DNA of 64,000 bases from NCBI GenBank assembly GCA_024707265.1, contig JANQAB010000010.1, positions 1-64,000 on the forward strand, written 5' to 3'. Made by a program: the position numbers and the translations under genes. A model generated the notes under the pieces. The model searched no databases and was not told the origin of the DNA. It worked only from the letters and a program-made list of their open reading frames with translations. The first letter of the stretch is position 1. Every line of letters starts with the position of its first letter. Shown piece after piece: positions 19,587 to 28,600 of this stretch. Source of the DNA: Sporocytophaga sp. GTDB taxonomy: Bacteria; Bacteroidota; Bacteroidia; Cytophagales; Cytophagaceae.

Positions 19587-20192
19587 AAGGAGGAGCAACA
19601 GTTTGAGCAACAGCAAGAGAAAAATGGGACTTAGCATGGGCTAGAGTAGTATTATTTATTGCTCTACTTTTGAGAAAGATTCCGTCCGGTGAAGACACCG
19701 GCCGGGGAGAAGGAGCAGCAACAGTTTGAGCAACAGCAAGAGAAAAATGGGACTTAGCATGGGCTAGAGTAGTATTATTTATTGCTCTACTTTTGAGAAA
19801 GATTCCGTCCGGTGAAGACACCGGCCGGGGAGAAGCTGTTTTAATTCAAGAATAAAAAGGAATAATAATTGAAAATGTGACCCTGTATTTTTTTAAGACA
19901 GCACTTTTGGAAAGATTCCGTCCGGTGAAGACACCGGCCGGGGAGAAGGAGGAGCAACAGTTTGAGCAACAGCAAGAGAAAAATGGGACTTAGCATGGGC
20001 TAGAGTAGTATTATTTATTGCTCTACTTTTGAGAAAGATTCCGTCCGGTGAAGACACCGACCGGGGAGAAGGAGCAGCAACAGTTTGAGCAACAGCAAGA
20101 GAAAAATGGGACTTAGCATGGGCTAGAGTAGTATTATTTATTGCTCTACTTTTGGAAAGATTCCGTCCGGTGAAGACACCGGACGGGGAGGA
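19475..20192. repeat. 359-bp tandem duplication of REP and spacer units
   Basis: 19475-19833 is repeated at 19834-20192 (offset 359 bases) with very few changes. Each copy has a RAYT 5' flank, a REP hairpin, and two units of about 120 bases made of the spacer (GAGCAACAGCAAGAG) plus another REP. Open frames seen on the minus strand simply translate the repeat. Confidence 0.88.
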
Positions 20193-20193
20193 G

Positions 20194-20275
20194 ATTTGGT
20201 TCAAAATTTTTAAGATTATTCATTTTGTGACTTTTAAAATGAATAATTCATTTAATAACTGTACTGACTAATTTT
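20194..20275 (-). pseudogene. Duplicate of the 5' end of the downstream LRR gene
   Basis: About 75-80 bases match the start region of the neighbouring minus-strand gene (21427-21505), including ATTTGGTTCAAAATTTTTAA and the initiator Met codon. It abuts a REP end at 20193. It looks like the remnant of a tandem paralogue whose body was lost to the repeat array. Confidence 0.7.
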
Positions 20276-20295
20276 GCTTGAATTGTGAATTTTAT

Positions 20296-21456
20296 CTAGA
20301 ACGCATCCATATCTTCTGCATCTTCTCCAGAGAGTGCCTCCCAGAAATGTTCACCAAAAATTAGTTCTTCATCTGGAACTTCACCTTCTTCTCTAAAGAC
20401 ATTATATTTTTCTATTGAAGAAAATTCCGCTACTAAATTGGCTTCATCTTCTTCTGTCAACATCGTTTGACGAATATTTATATCCTCTAGGTGTGAAAAC
20501 TTACTCTTATTCTCTAGCAGTATTTGAGCGCCTTTACTTGTTAAATCACTGTTGTAAAAACTTACTCTTTTAAGTTGTGGCAACAATGGCGAATTCAGCA
20601 ACAATACCAGCACATCGTCCACATCTACACAGTTGCGAATAGCAAGGTCTTTCAAGGATTTTAAATTTTCTCCTTTAAAGAATTCGCTAAAATCTTCGGC
20701 TTTAAGTTCCGAATCAATTCCCACACAAAGAGTTAAGGCTTCTAATTTAGGCCAATAAGCATTTGTAATTCGATCTAATTCTGATTTGCTAAGGTTAGTT
20801 GATATTCTGCCAAAATGAAGCACTTCTGGTAAATATATCTTTTCTATCTCTATCTCTACATAATTTCCTTCGCCGGTTCTTTCATCTTTTATATAATCAT
20901 GACATTGATTTCCGACTAGATATAAATATTGAATTTTTTCTAACTGAGGTAAAAGCAAATTTAAATCGCCCAATCCTGATCCATTCATATAACCGTCATC
21001 CCAGATGTTCAATCTTTTTAAATACTTCAATCCCTCCCAGTTCTTAAAGAATTCAAAAAGTTCGTGAAGATTTTGATAAGCAACATTTATAGATTCTAGA
21101 AAATTAAAAAATGGTAATTGCAAAGTGTCTGTCAATTCTTCAAGCTTATATAAACTCACAATGCTGTGATTTTGTACAAAACCATAGCGCCATTTTCTAA
21201 CTTTACCTGTCATGTAATCTCTACTCCCAATCATCGAAAATGCCATTTCGTCTAAACCATTTTTAACAGGGTCCCAACTTAAGACTTCGGGACGAAATTT
21301 TTGCTCACAACATTTTGTAATAAAGGTTGCAAACTCGGCTTGCCCATTTTCATTTAACCAATTGGCATAATCGAGATACAAACTCGGATTGTTTAAGTCG
21401 AGTCTGATTTTCTCCTCGAGTACAATATTTGGTTCAAAATTTTTAAGATTACTCAT
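20296..21456 (-). CDS. Leucine-rich-repeat protein with TIGR02996-type domain
   Basis: A cytoplasmic protein of 386 residues from the preferred Met (MSNLKNFEPN); the frame is open to 21504. The first about 50 residues (EEKIRLDLNNPSLYLDYANW) match the repeat-companion domain TIGR02996. LRR-like blocks follow, such as LKYLKRLNIWDDGY, LEKIQYLYLVGN and LKDLAIRNC. The C-terminus is acidic. The role is unknown; such proteins are thought to bind partners. The start region is duplicated downstream at 20194. Confidence 0.75.
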   Translation of the reverse strand: MSNLKNFEPNIVLEEKIRLDLNNPSLYLDYANWLNENGQAEFATFITKCCEQKFRPEVLSWDPVKNGLDEMAFSMIGSRDYMTGKVRKWRYGFVQNHSIVSLYKLEELTDTLQLPFFNFLESINVAYQNLHELFEFFKNWEGLKYLKRLNIWDDGYMNGSGLGDLNLLLPQLEKIQYLYLVGNQCHDYIKDERTGEGNYVEIEIEKIYLPEVLHFGRISTNLSKSELDRITNAYWPKLEALTLCVGIDSELKAEDFSEFFKGENLKSLKDLAIRNCVDVDDVLVLLLNSPLLPQLKRVSFYNSDLTSKGAQILLENKSKFSHLEDINIRQTMLTEEDEANLVAEFSSIEKYNVFREEGEVPDEELIFGEHFWEALSGEDAEDMDAF

Positions 21457-21678
21457 TTTGTGACTTTTAAAATGAAAAAAATCATTTAATAATTGTACTG
21501 ACAAACTCTACTTTGTCACAACTAAGTTATTATTTTTTTTGTGATTTTTATTCAATGGTTTTGACACCTTGTTTAAGAGATCTTGCAGTGATAAAACCTT
21601 TTGAGGGAATAGTTTAATAATACTTTTGCAAAGTATGAGTGTAGTAGGATGCATTCCTTCATTTCTATAGAGTTTTTT

Positions 21679-21857
21679 CCGCCGGCCGGTGTCTGCACCG
21701 GACGAAACCTTTCAATCACAGCTTAGCCAAAATATTCTCTGTAATCTGTGATAAAAGAATATCTTTTTTCATCACCTTTCAAATAATAAGTAAAAAAAGT
21801 TGACCCTAGATTATATTAATGCAGCACTTATGGAAAGATTCCGTCCGGTGCAGACAC
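21679..21857. repeat. Non-autonomous RAYT derivative
   Basis: Left REP (GGCCGGTGTCTGCACCGGAC), RAYT C-terminal codons, a short central join (AAGTTGACCCTAGATTA) and the right REP. The right REP is cut after GTGCAGACAC, directly before the group II intron relic. Confidence 0.8.
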
Positions 21858-21925
21858 AAGAAATGAAAGGTTTTTACAACCTTACTAAGCACTACCAAGC
21901 ATTACACCGTGAAAAACTTTAAAGA

Positions 21926-22000
21926 AACCGCCGTACACGTAAGTACATACGGTGGTGTGAGAGGACGGCAAAGCTAAATTTCTTTAACTTTGCCTCCTAC
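21926..22000 (+). mobile_element. 3' end of a group II intron (domains V and VI), relic
   Basis: ACCGCCGTA and TACGGTGGT pair around a short loop and are followed by GTGAGAGGACGG, the pattern of bacterial group II intron domain V. Next, GGCAAAG...CTTTGCC (21967-21994) forms a second hairpin with an unpaired A, as in domain VI, and the sequence ends TCCTAC. No reverse transcriptase gene remains. It sits between two REP fragments, so it appears to be a 5'-truncated relic. Confidence 0.6.
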
Positions 22001-22019
22001 TTTAATTTGGTTGACAATG

Positions 22020-22440
22020 CAAGGAGCGTAGGATTTAATACATCACTTTCGGAAAGCTTCCGTCCGGTGGCAGGCACAATAGCTGTAAACTTAACAGGGT
22101 CTTTCATTTGTCATTCGAAAGATTCCGTCCGGTGCAGACACCGGCCGGGGAGGAAGAAGAATCTGAGTTGTCAAAATGAATAAAATTAAGCTATCAGGCA
22201 GGATGGTAGTTTAAATAATATTTTTTTGTAACTATCAGATCCTTCTTTGTTCCCGTCCTGTGTCTTCACAGGACGGAAGGCTATCTTAAAGATAAATACT
22301 TTCCTAACACTAGTGCCATTTTGTTAGAGTGATCATTAATTTGTTTTAATCATTCTTTTTTTAAAATAAAAGTTAAAGAGAATATTATGGTTAAGAAGTT
22401 ATGGAAAGCTTCCGTCCGGTGTGCCACCGGCCGGAGAGGA
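22020..22440. repeat. Cluster of solitary REP hairpins
   Basis: Four separate REP hairpins: about 22062-22078, 22126-22153, 22250-22277 (CCGTCCTGTGTCTTCACAGG, a perfectly paired variant) and 22412-22438. The sequence between them is AT-rich and shows no gene. Confidence 0.75.
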
Positions 22441-22464
22441 AAGAACAATGATTTCTTAACACCA

Positions 22465-22625
22465 GTCCCCAAAACCTTTTAATGGTCAGATGCAGGTTGT
22501 GAAAACTATTGCTGTAAGTGGTAGGTCTGCATCGCTATCAATGCAAGATGCTTAGGCTGGTATTTATCAGGTAATAGTTTCTGGTCAGGAAGGTTATGCA
22601 GCTGAAAAAAATATTTGTTGAATAA
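22465..22625 (+). pseudogene. Remnant of a T9SS C-terminal sorting domain
   Basis: The plus strand reads KPFNGQMQVVKTIAVSG, SLSMQDA, an in-frame TAG, then AGIYQVIVSGQEGYAAEK. The GIYQVIVSG strand is typical of type A sorting domains. The TAG may be a mutated CAG, and the end shows another frame slip. No gene body is left upstream, where a REP sits. Confidence 0.6.
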
Positions 22626-22794
22626 ATTGAAAGCCAGATAAAAATATGCCGCAAGTTGAAGAGATAGTGACAACCTGCGGCATATTAAAATTGTAATCAA
22701 ATATAAATAATTATATACTTTGTCGACAAGAATTAATTTAGTGTTTTCTAATTAGTCGTACGGGGATCTTAAAAGACGAACAAAAGGTTATGTT

Positions 22795-23241
22795 TTATAC
22801 TTGTTCCAGGTCTTTTTTAGACTTCCTGTAAAGGTAGTTGTTGAAGATGTTTCTTTTGGCAAAGCGGTAAATCTTATCCGAATTGATCATTTTCTGAACT
22901 ACATTTTTATCGACACCAAAATATTCGTAAGTCGTACCGTCAAGGAAAGTAATTTCCAGTAAAAGTCCTTTATGCTTAAAACTTGCAATGCCAGATTCAC
23001 TAGTCGTGATAAGATATTCATCTAAATTAGCAGCTTTTGTTTCAGGCGCTATACTTATCAAAAAGTGGTAGGCATCTATTATTCTAAGACTTTTTTGTTC
23101 AACAATTGCTTTTTCATTTTCATCCTGAAATTTATCAGGGTGACATTCTTTAATTAGGTTTCTATAAGTTGTTTTTAATTGCTTCAGATCTATTTCTCCA
23201 TCGATGTTAAAAAGTTTCTTATATTCCTTTATCCGTTTCAT
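22795..23241 (-). CDS. J-domain protein with C-terminal KTSC domain
   Basis: A 148-residue cytoplasmic protein. Residues 1-70 form a J domain with HPD at about 34-36 (CHPDKF), the DnaK-stimulating motif. Residues about 85-140 match a KTSC domain (GTTYEYFGVDKNVVQKM, YLYRKS). The linker is about 15 residues. The KTSC domain is often found at the end of nucleic-acid-related proteins; here it may direct the chaperone to a client. The gene is free-standing with no partner nearby. Confidence 0.8.
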   Translation of the reverse strand: MKRIKEYKKLFNIDGEIDLKQLKTTYRNLIKECHPDKFQDENEKAIVEQKSLRIIDAYHFLISIAPETKAANLDEYLITTSESGIASFKHKGLLLEITFLDGTTYEYFGVDKNVVQKMINSDKIYRFAKRNIFNNYLYRKSKKDLEQV

Positions 23242-23449
23242 GTGGGTGATTTTAAATGCCAGAACAAAGATATTACTTAAATCGTTTTAATCCTTCACTA
23301 TGCTATGAAAATTATCCCCATGCTAGCGACCCAGCCTCACAGTATACGGTTTGAATTAAAGTTGTTTTTTTACAACTTATTATCCGACAAATACATATTG
23401 TCAAATATGAATATAAAACCTTCCCAGCTGTATTTTATTCTTTTTTAAC

Positions 23450-23605
23450 CCTGAGCGAGCATACGCTCATGCTGAACTTGTGAAGCATCTGAGCTTTCAA
23501 AATGAATAGAAATAAGCTATCTAGCAGAATGGTGGTTTAAATAACAATTTATTTTGTGATTATCAGATCCTTCGCAGGGCTCAGGATGACAAAATAGCTG
23601 ATTGT
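23450..23605. repeat. Dispersed element with imperfect ends GTCATnnTGAGC / GCTCAnnATGAC
   Basis: This copy includes GAAGCATCTGAGCTTTC and CAGATCCTTCGCAGGGCTCA. It belongs with the copies at 23900-23995, 24195-24370 and 40470-40840, whose two ends are imperfect inverted repeats of each other (CATCCTGAGCC...GAAGGATCTGA against the complement of TCAGATGTTTCGCAAGCTCA). Confidence 0.65.
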
Positions 23606-23691
23606 GCTTTACTAAATAATGTTAAGTTGACGGCTATTGGTGCCACCAGCCGGGGAGGAAAGCGCATTCGCATTTGTAAAGCGTTTTCTGA

Positions 23692-23878
23692 CTCCCCGGA
23701 TGGTGTCTGCACCGTCCGGAATCTCTCAATTATTGCTTAACCAAAATATTTACGGTATCTGTAATAAAGAATATCTTTTTTTATCACCTTTCAAATAATA
23801 AGAAAAAAAAGTTGACCTAGATTATTTAATGCAGCATTTATGGAAAGATTCCGTCCGGTGCAGACACCGGCCGGGGAG
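23692..23878. repeat. Non-autonomous RAYT derivative (187 bp)
   Basis: It begins CTCCCCGGATGGTGTCTGCACC and ends GGCCGGGGAG. The left stem has changed on both sides (GGATGGTG with CACCGTCC) so that pairing is kept. The interior is RAYT 3' codons plus 5' flank. Confidence 0.85.
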
Positions 23879-24003
23879 ACAGATGAAAAACAACTTGCAA
23901 TGTCAATCATCAATCTGCCAGACAGCTAAGTTTTCATTCTTTTGGAAAGCTCAGATGTTTCGCAAGCTCAACATGACAAGGCTTGGCTTTGAGAGTATAT
24001 CGA

Positions 24004-24189
24004 CTCCCCGGATTGTGTCTGCACCGTCCGGAATCTCTCTATTATTGCTTAACCCAAATATTTGCTGTAATCTGTAATAAAAGAATATCTTTTTTATCAC
24101 CTTTCAAATAATAAGAAAAAAAGTTGACCTAGATTATTTAATGCAGCACTTATGGAAAGATTCCGTCCGGTGCAGACACCGGCCGGGGA
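24004..24189. repeat. Non-autonomous RAYT derivative (186 bp)
   Basis: Near-identical to the copy at 23692-23878. The left end is CTCCCCGGATTGTG and the right end GGCCGGGGA. The two lie about 310 bases apart with part of the CATCCTGAGC element between them. Confidence 0.85.
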
Positions 24190-24194
24190 TACAG

Positions 24195-24420
24195 GGAGGA
24201 GATGTTTCGCAAGCTCAACATGACAAGGCTTGGCTTTGAGAGTATATCTTTCTTTGTCATCCTGAGCCCTGCGAAGGATCTGATTGTCATAAAATAAATT
24301 GGCAATTTCAATCATCAATCTGCCTGATAGGTAAGTTATTCTTTTTGCAAGCTCAACATGACCAAGCAAGGATTCTTTAACTTGACGGCTATGGTGCAGA
24401 CACCGGCCGGGGAGGAAGAG
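24195..24420. repeat. CATCCTGAGC element fragments and a REP half
   Basis: Contains GTTTCGCAAGCTCAACATGAC, CATCCTGAGCCCTGCGAAGG, another GCAAGCTCAACATGAC, then TTAACTTGACGGCTATGGTG joined to a REP half (CAGACACCGGCCGGGGAGG). The TTGACGGCTATGGTG junction recurs at 36890-36905. Confidence 0.65.
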
Positions 24421-24438
24421 AATAAAGGTGGGGCATTG

Positions 24439-25479
24439 CTAAAATTCAGGACATGGCAATACTTTAAGTTTCTTTATTGCCTTCTTCTTGTTGAATATAT
24501 AGGTAATATTCAGTTCATGTGCTCCGGCAGTGCGGGCTGGTCTTAATTTGGAAACTATAAAATCATAGCTGTATGTAAGCCTGAATTGCTTTATCCTCCA
24601 TCCGGCAAGTATAATCATAGATTCGTTATTCTGAAGTCTGGAATTATACTTCTTTACCGGAATACCTCTGTACCACACTCCAAGAACATATTCGTTATAA
24701 AATGCATACACTCCTAAGTCCAACTGATCTGATTTACCCTGAAACTTATATTGGAATGTTGGGATAAGGTAAAGCGATTGTGTAACATATCCCATGTGAT
24801 TTTTCGAATCTCCTTTAATGGCTTCAATTCTGTAGCCCGCAGTAATTGAGTGTTTTAATGGTAAATGGCTGCTTTCATTCCAGTTAGATTGGTTAGGTCT
24901 GTTCAAATGACTTCCTGCATAAGAAACCCATATTTTTCTGGAATATAAAACCATACCTGAACCTATATTAGCAAATGTTTTTCTATTTGAATTATAATGT
25001 GGATCATTAGTAGGGTTGCCTGTTAATCCTTGATCATCAAATTGGTCAGGGTATTTAAGATGGGTATAATCAATTGATCTGCTAATGAGTCCAAATTGTA
25101 TTGCAGGTCTTAATGCAAGGTTTTCTGAAAGTCCTATTTCATAAGAATACTGCAGAGCTGCTTCAGTTGAATTGATGTAATTTTTCCCTTGCCAGTCTTT
25201 CAGAATATATGCACCAACTCCGCTTTTATATTTCTCAAAATATCTGTCATAAGATAAATAGGAGGTGGTGTACTTAGCGTCTAAAGATGGCCATTGCAAG
25301 CGTTGGTGAAATGTAATTCTGTCAGCATGTGCGCTTCCTGCAAATGCAGGGTTTAAGTATAATGAGGCTGCATAAAACTGAGAAAATTGAATGTCCTGAC
25401 ATTTCACTTCAAATGTAAATGCTGATAAAATCAAACATATAATTAAAGTGAATTGATTTCTTAAACTTATAAGGTTCAA
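24439..25479 (-). CDS. PorP/SprF-family outer-membrane protein
   Basis: A 346-residue protein with a signal peptide of about 27 residues ending in Cys-Gln. The mature start, DIQFSQFYAASLYLNPAFAG, is the hallmark of the PorP/SprF family. The rest is beta-strand rich with many aromatic residues and ends in basic sequence. In T9SS bacteria SprF-type proteins are needed to secrete or anchor their partner giant adhesins, encoded beside them. Here the divergent neighbour, 193 bases away, is exactly such a protein. The shared gap must hold both promoters. Confidence 0.92.
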   Translation of the reverse strand: MNLISLRNQFTLIICLILSAFTFEVKCQDIQFSQFYAASLYLNPAFAGSAHADRITFHQRLQWPSLDAKYTTSYLSYDRYFEKYKSGVGAYILKDWQGKNYINSTEAALQYSYEIGLSENLALRPAIQFGLISRSIDYTHLKYPDQFDDQGLTGNPTNDPHYNSNRKTFANIGSGMVLYSRKIWVSYAGSHLNRPNQSNWNESSHLPLKHSITAGYRIEAIKGDSKNHMGYVTQSLYLIPTFQYKFQGKSDQLDLGVYAFYNEYVLGVWYRGIPVKKYNSRLQNNESMIILAGWRIKQFRLTYSYDFIVSKLRPARTAGAHELNITYIFNKKKAIKKLKVLPCPEF

Positions 25480-25672
25480 TTTTTTTATACTATTTATAAT
25501 TGAAGCGAAAGTGTAAGTTCTTTTAATGATGATTGAGACCTTATCTTTCAGATGTTTTTATTTAATGAATGGAAAATGGTTTGGAGTAGAAACGACATTT
25601 ATAGTATAAGCAGTATATCCGGATTGATAAATTGCCTCAGTAATAAAAAGTATAAATGACGTTTATGTGTAA

Positions 25673-28600
25673 ATGTATTTTCCAAAAAATAAGCTTCATC
25701 TTATATGCCTACTGACAGGCATATTAATACTATTTTCAAATACCTTAATATATTCACAAGCCTCTTCAGGTACTTGTGATCCTGCAACGCCTTCTTTTGT
25801 AGTGGATCTATCCGGTAATGCTGATAGTGCATGGTTTAGTCCAAGTGTAGTAAGGCAGGGATTATGTTGTGGATTGGATCCTAATGCCAGTCCACCGCTT
25901 CGTTGTATTGAATTTGTACTTACTCTGGATACAGGTGCACAAGGTATTCGTTTTGATATCGCATCCGGTGCTGTTCCTTCCGGTTCTTTAGGATATCAGA
26001 TCAATTGCGGCCCCTATCAGATGGTTGGTGAAAATATTTGCCTTGATGGAGCAGGGCCTCACAGACTTACATTTTGTAAACCAGGAGCCAATAGGAATAT
26101 TTATACCATTGTTTCTATTCCCAAACCCAATGTAACTCCTCCTGTTACAGTCAGTGATGCTTGTAATGCAACACTTTCTGCTGAAGGGTTTGATCCTGCT
26201 ACCATTCAATGGACTTCTGTTCCTTTCAATCCAATACACAACAGTTATCTCAATTGCACTTCTGCATGTTCTACTGTAACTGCCACTTATCAGCCTGGAG
26301 CACCTCCATATATAGATTATCAGGTAAGTGGTGTACCAATAGGTGGGTGTAATGCTAACAGGGTAACAAGATCAACAAGGGTGTATTTCGTTAACGATAA
26401 GGCCGCTGAGATCATGCCTAAAAATCCGACAGTTTGCTTTGGAAATACAGATGCTACAATCACAGCTTATGGAACAGGAGGGGCTCCTCCATACACCTAC
26501 TTATGGAGTACTGGAGAAACCACTCAAACTATAAATGTAGGAGAAGGAAGATATTGGGTGCGTATAACCGATGCAACCAGTTGTCCCGCTGCAACAGATA
26601 CGGTAACAGTTACGTCATATACAATGCCTATTACTGCAGACGCAGGCCCTGATCTGACAAGTTGTGTTAACAATCCCTCAGTAGGTTTGACAGGTACTGT
26701 AGCCGTTGCTACAGGAGGAATATGGTCGGGGGGAGCAGGCACTTTTAGTCCTTCTAATAGTTCACTGAATGTTACTTATACACCTTCCTCTTCAGAAATA
26801 ACAGCAGGCAGCGCAAGGCTTACCTTAACAACAACAGGCAACGGAAGTTGTCCTCCGGCTACAGATGATGTTACAATTAATATAGTTCCTTCTCCTGTTG
26901 TGAATGCAGGAACAGACAGGTCAGTCTGTGCGAACAATGCATCTGTTTCATTAAGCGGAATAGTAACAAATGCGGGAGGTGGAACCTGGACAGGGGGGGG
27001 CGGAACATTCAGTCCGAATGCCAATGTACTTAATGCTACCTATTATCCTACTGCTACTGAAATCAATTCTGGTTCAGTAAATCTAACCCTTATATCAACA
27101 GGAAACGGAACATGTCTTCCGGTTTCTGATAATGTACTCATTACAATAACGCCTTCACCTGTCATTAATGCCGGTCCTGATCTTACGGTCTGTGCCAATA
27201 ATTCGATTACAAATCTTTCCGCTACTGTTTCTGTAGCATCAGGTGTGAACTGGACAGGAGGTACAGGTTCGTTTACTCCCAATAGAAATGTTTTAACGCC
27301 TTCCTATACTCCTTCAGCAGCAGAAGTGGCAGCGGGCTCTGTGTTGCTTACCGTCACATCAACAGGAAATGGCAATTGCCTTTCTGTTTCAGATGATGTG
27401 CGAATCAACATATCACCAGCACCTTTAGTGAATGCAGGAGCAGACAGAACTGTCTGTGCGAATAATTCAAGTCTTGCGTTAAACGGATCTGTTACAGTTG
27501 CTACAGGTGGAGTATGGTCCGGTGGGGCAGGAACATTTACGCCCTCTGCAAGCGCCCTGAATGCAAGCTATACACCATCCAATTCTGAAATTGCCGCAGG
27601 TAAGGTCACACTTACTTTAACATCAACAGGAAACGGATTGTGTAGTCCTGTATCAGATAACATGGTTGTGACAATTACACCTGCACCAGTAGTGAATGCA
27701 GGAACAGATGTAACTGTTTGTGCCAATAATTCATCAGTTTCATTATCAGGTATTGTAACCATTGCAACCGGAGGACAGTGGTCTGGTGGAACAGGAACTT
27801 TTTCACCCAACGCAGGTTCTTTAGCTACTCAATACAATCCTTCAGCAGCAGAGATTGCTGCCGGTTCCGTTATACTGACATTAACAAGTACAGGAAACGG
27901 ATCGTGTTTGCAGGTTAGTGATGATTTGAGAATACAAATAACTCCGGCGCCAACTGTTGATGCCGGTCCTGACTTAGCAATATGTGCTACTGCAAATAAT
28001 GTAGCATTAAATGGAAGTATTACTGTAGCGTCCGGTGGTACCTGGAGAACTTCTGGAACAGGTACTTTTATGCCTAATGCCAATACGCTTACTGCTTCTT
28101 ATGTTCCATCTGCCTCTGATAAAAGCTCAGGCAATGTTACCTTAACTTTAACAAGCACAGGTAATGGCAATTGCATTCCTGTAACAGATAATATGCAGCT
28201 TACCATTTCACCGGCTCCAGTTGTAAATGCCGGACCTCCAAAAGTAGTTTGTGCTGATGCGGGAAGTGTAAGTTTAACAGGTTCGGTATTAAATGCACCA
28301 GGCGGTATCTGGACGAGTACCGGAACAGGTAGTTTCTCACCGTCTAATACCAGCCTCAATACAAACTATAATTTATCAGCCGGAGACAGAACTCCTGGAG
28401 TGATCACCTTTACACTTACCAGTACCGGAAACGGCGTTTGTAGTCCTGTAACTTCTCAGACTCAGGTAACTGTAACGCCAGCGCCTGTAATAAATGCCGG
28501 ACCTGATATTACAGTTTGTTCAGATGTGTCGGATGTTCAACTGAACGGATCAGTATCCATTGCGACAGGAGGGATCTGGAGTAGTTCAGGTTCCGGCAGT

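Noticed and set aside
19534..20204. Possible CRISPR-like array (regular repeats) and two minus-strand proteins
   Set aside because: The repeat units are long (about 120 bases), contain REP hairpins, and the spacers are the same sequence each time. The minus-strand frames only translate the repeats.
22506..22700. Minus-strand frame of 64 residues
   Set aside because: Antisense to the T9SS sorting-domain remnant, which explains the sequence better.
23829..24077. Plus-strand frame of 82 residues
   Set aside because: It spans a REP and a CATCCTGAGC element; no protein-like features.
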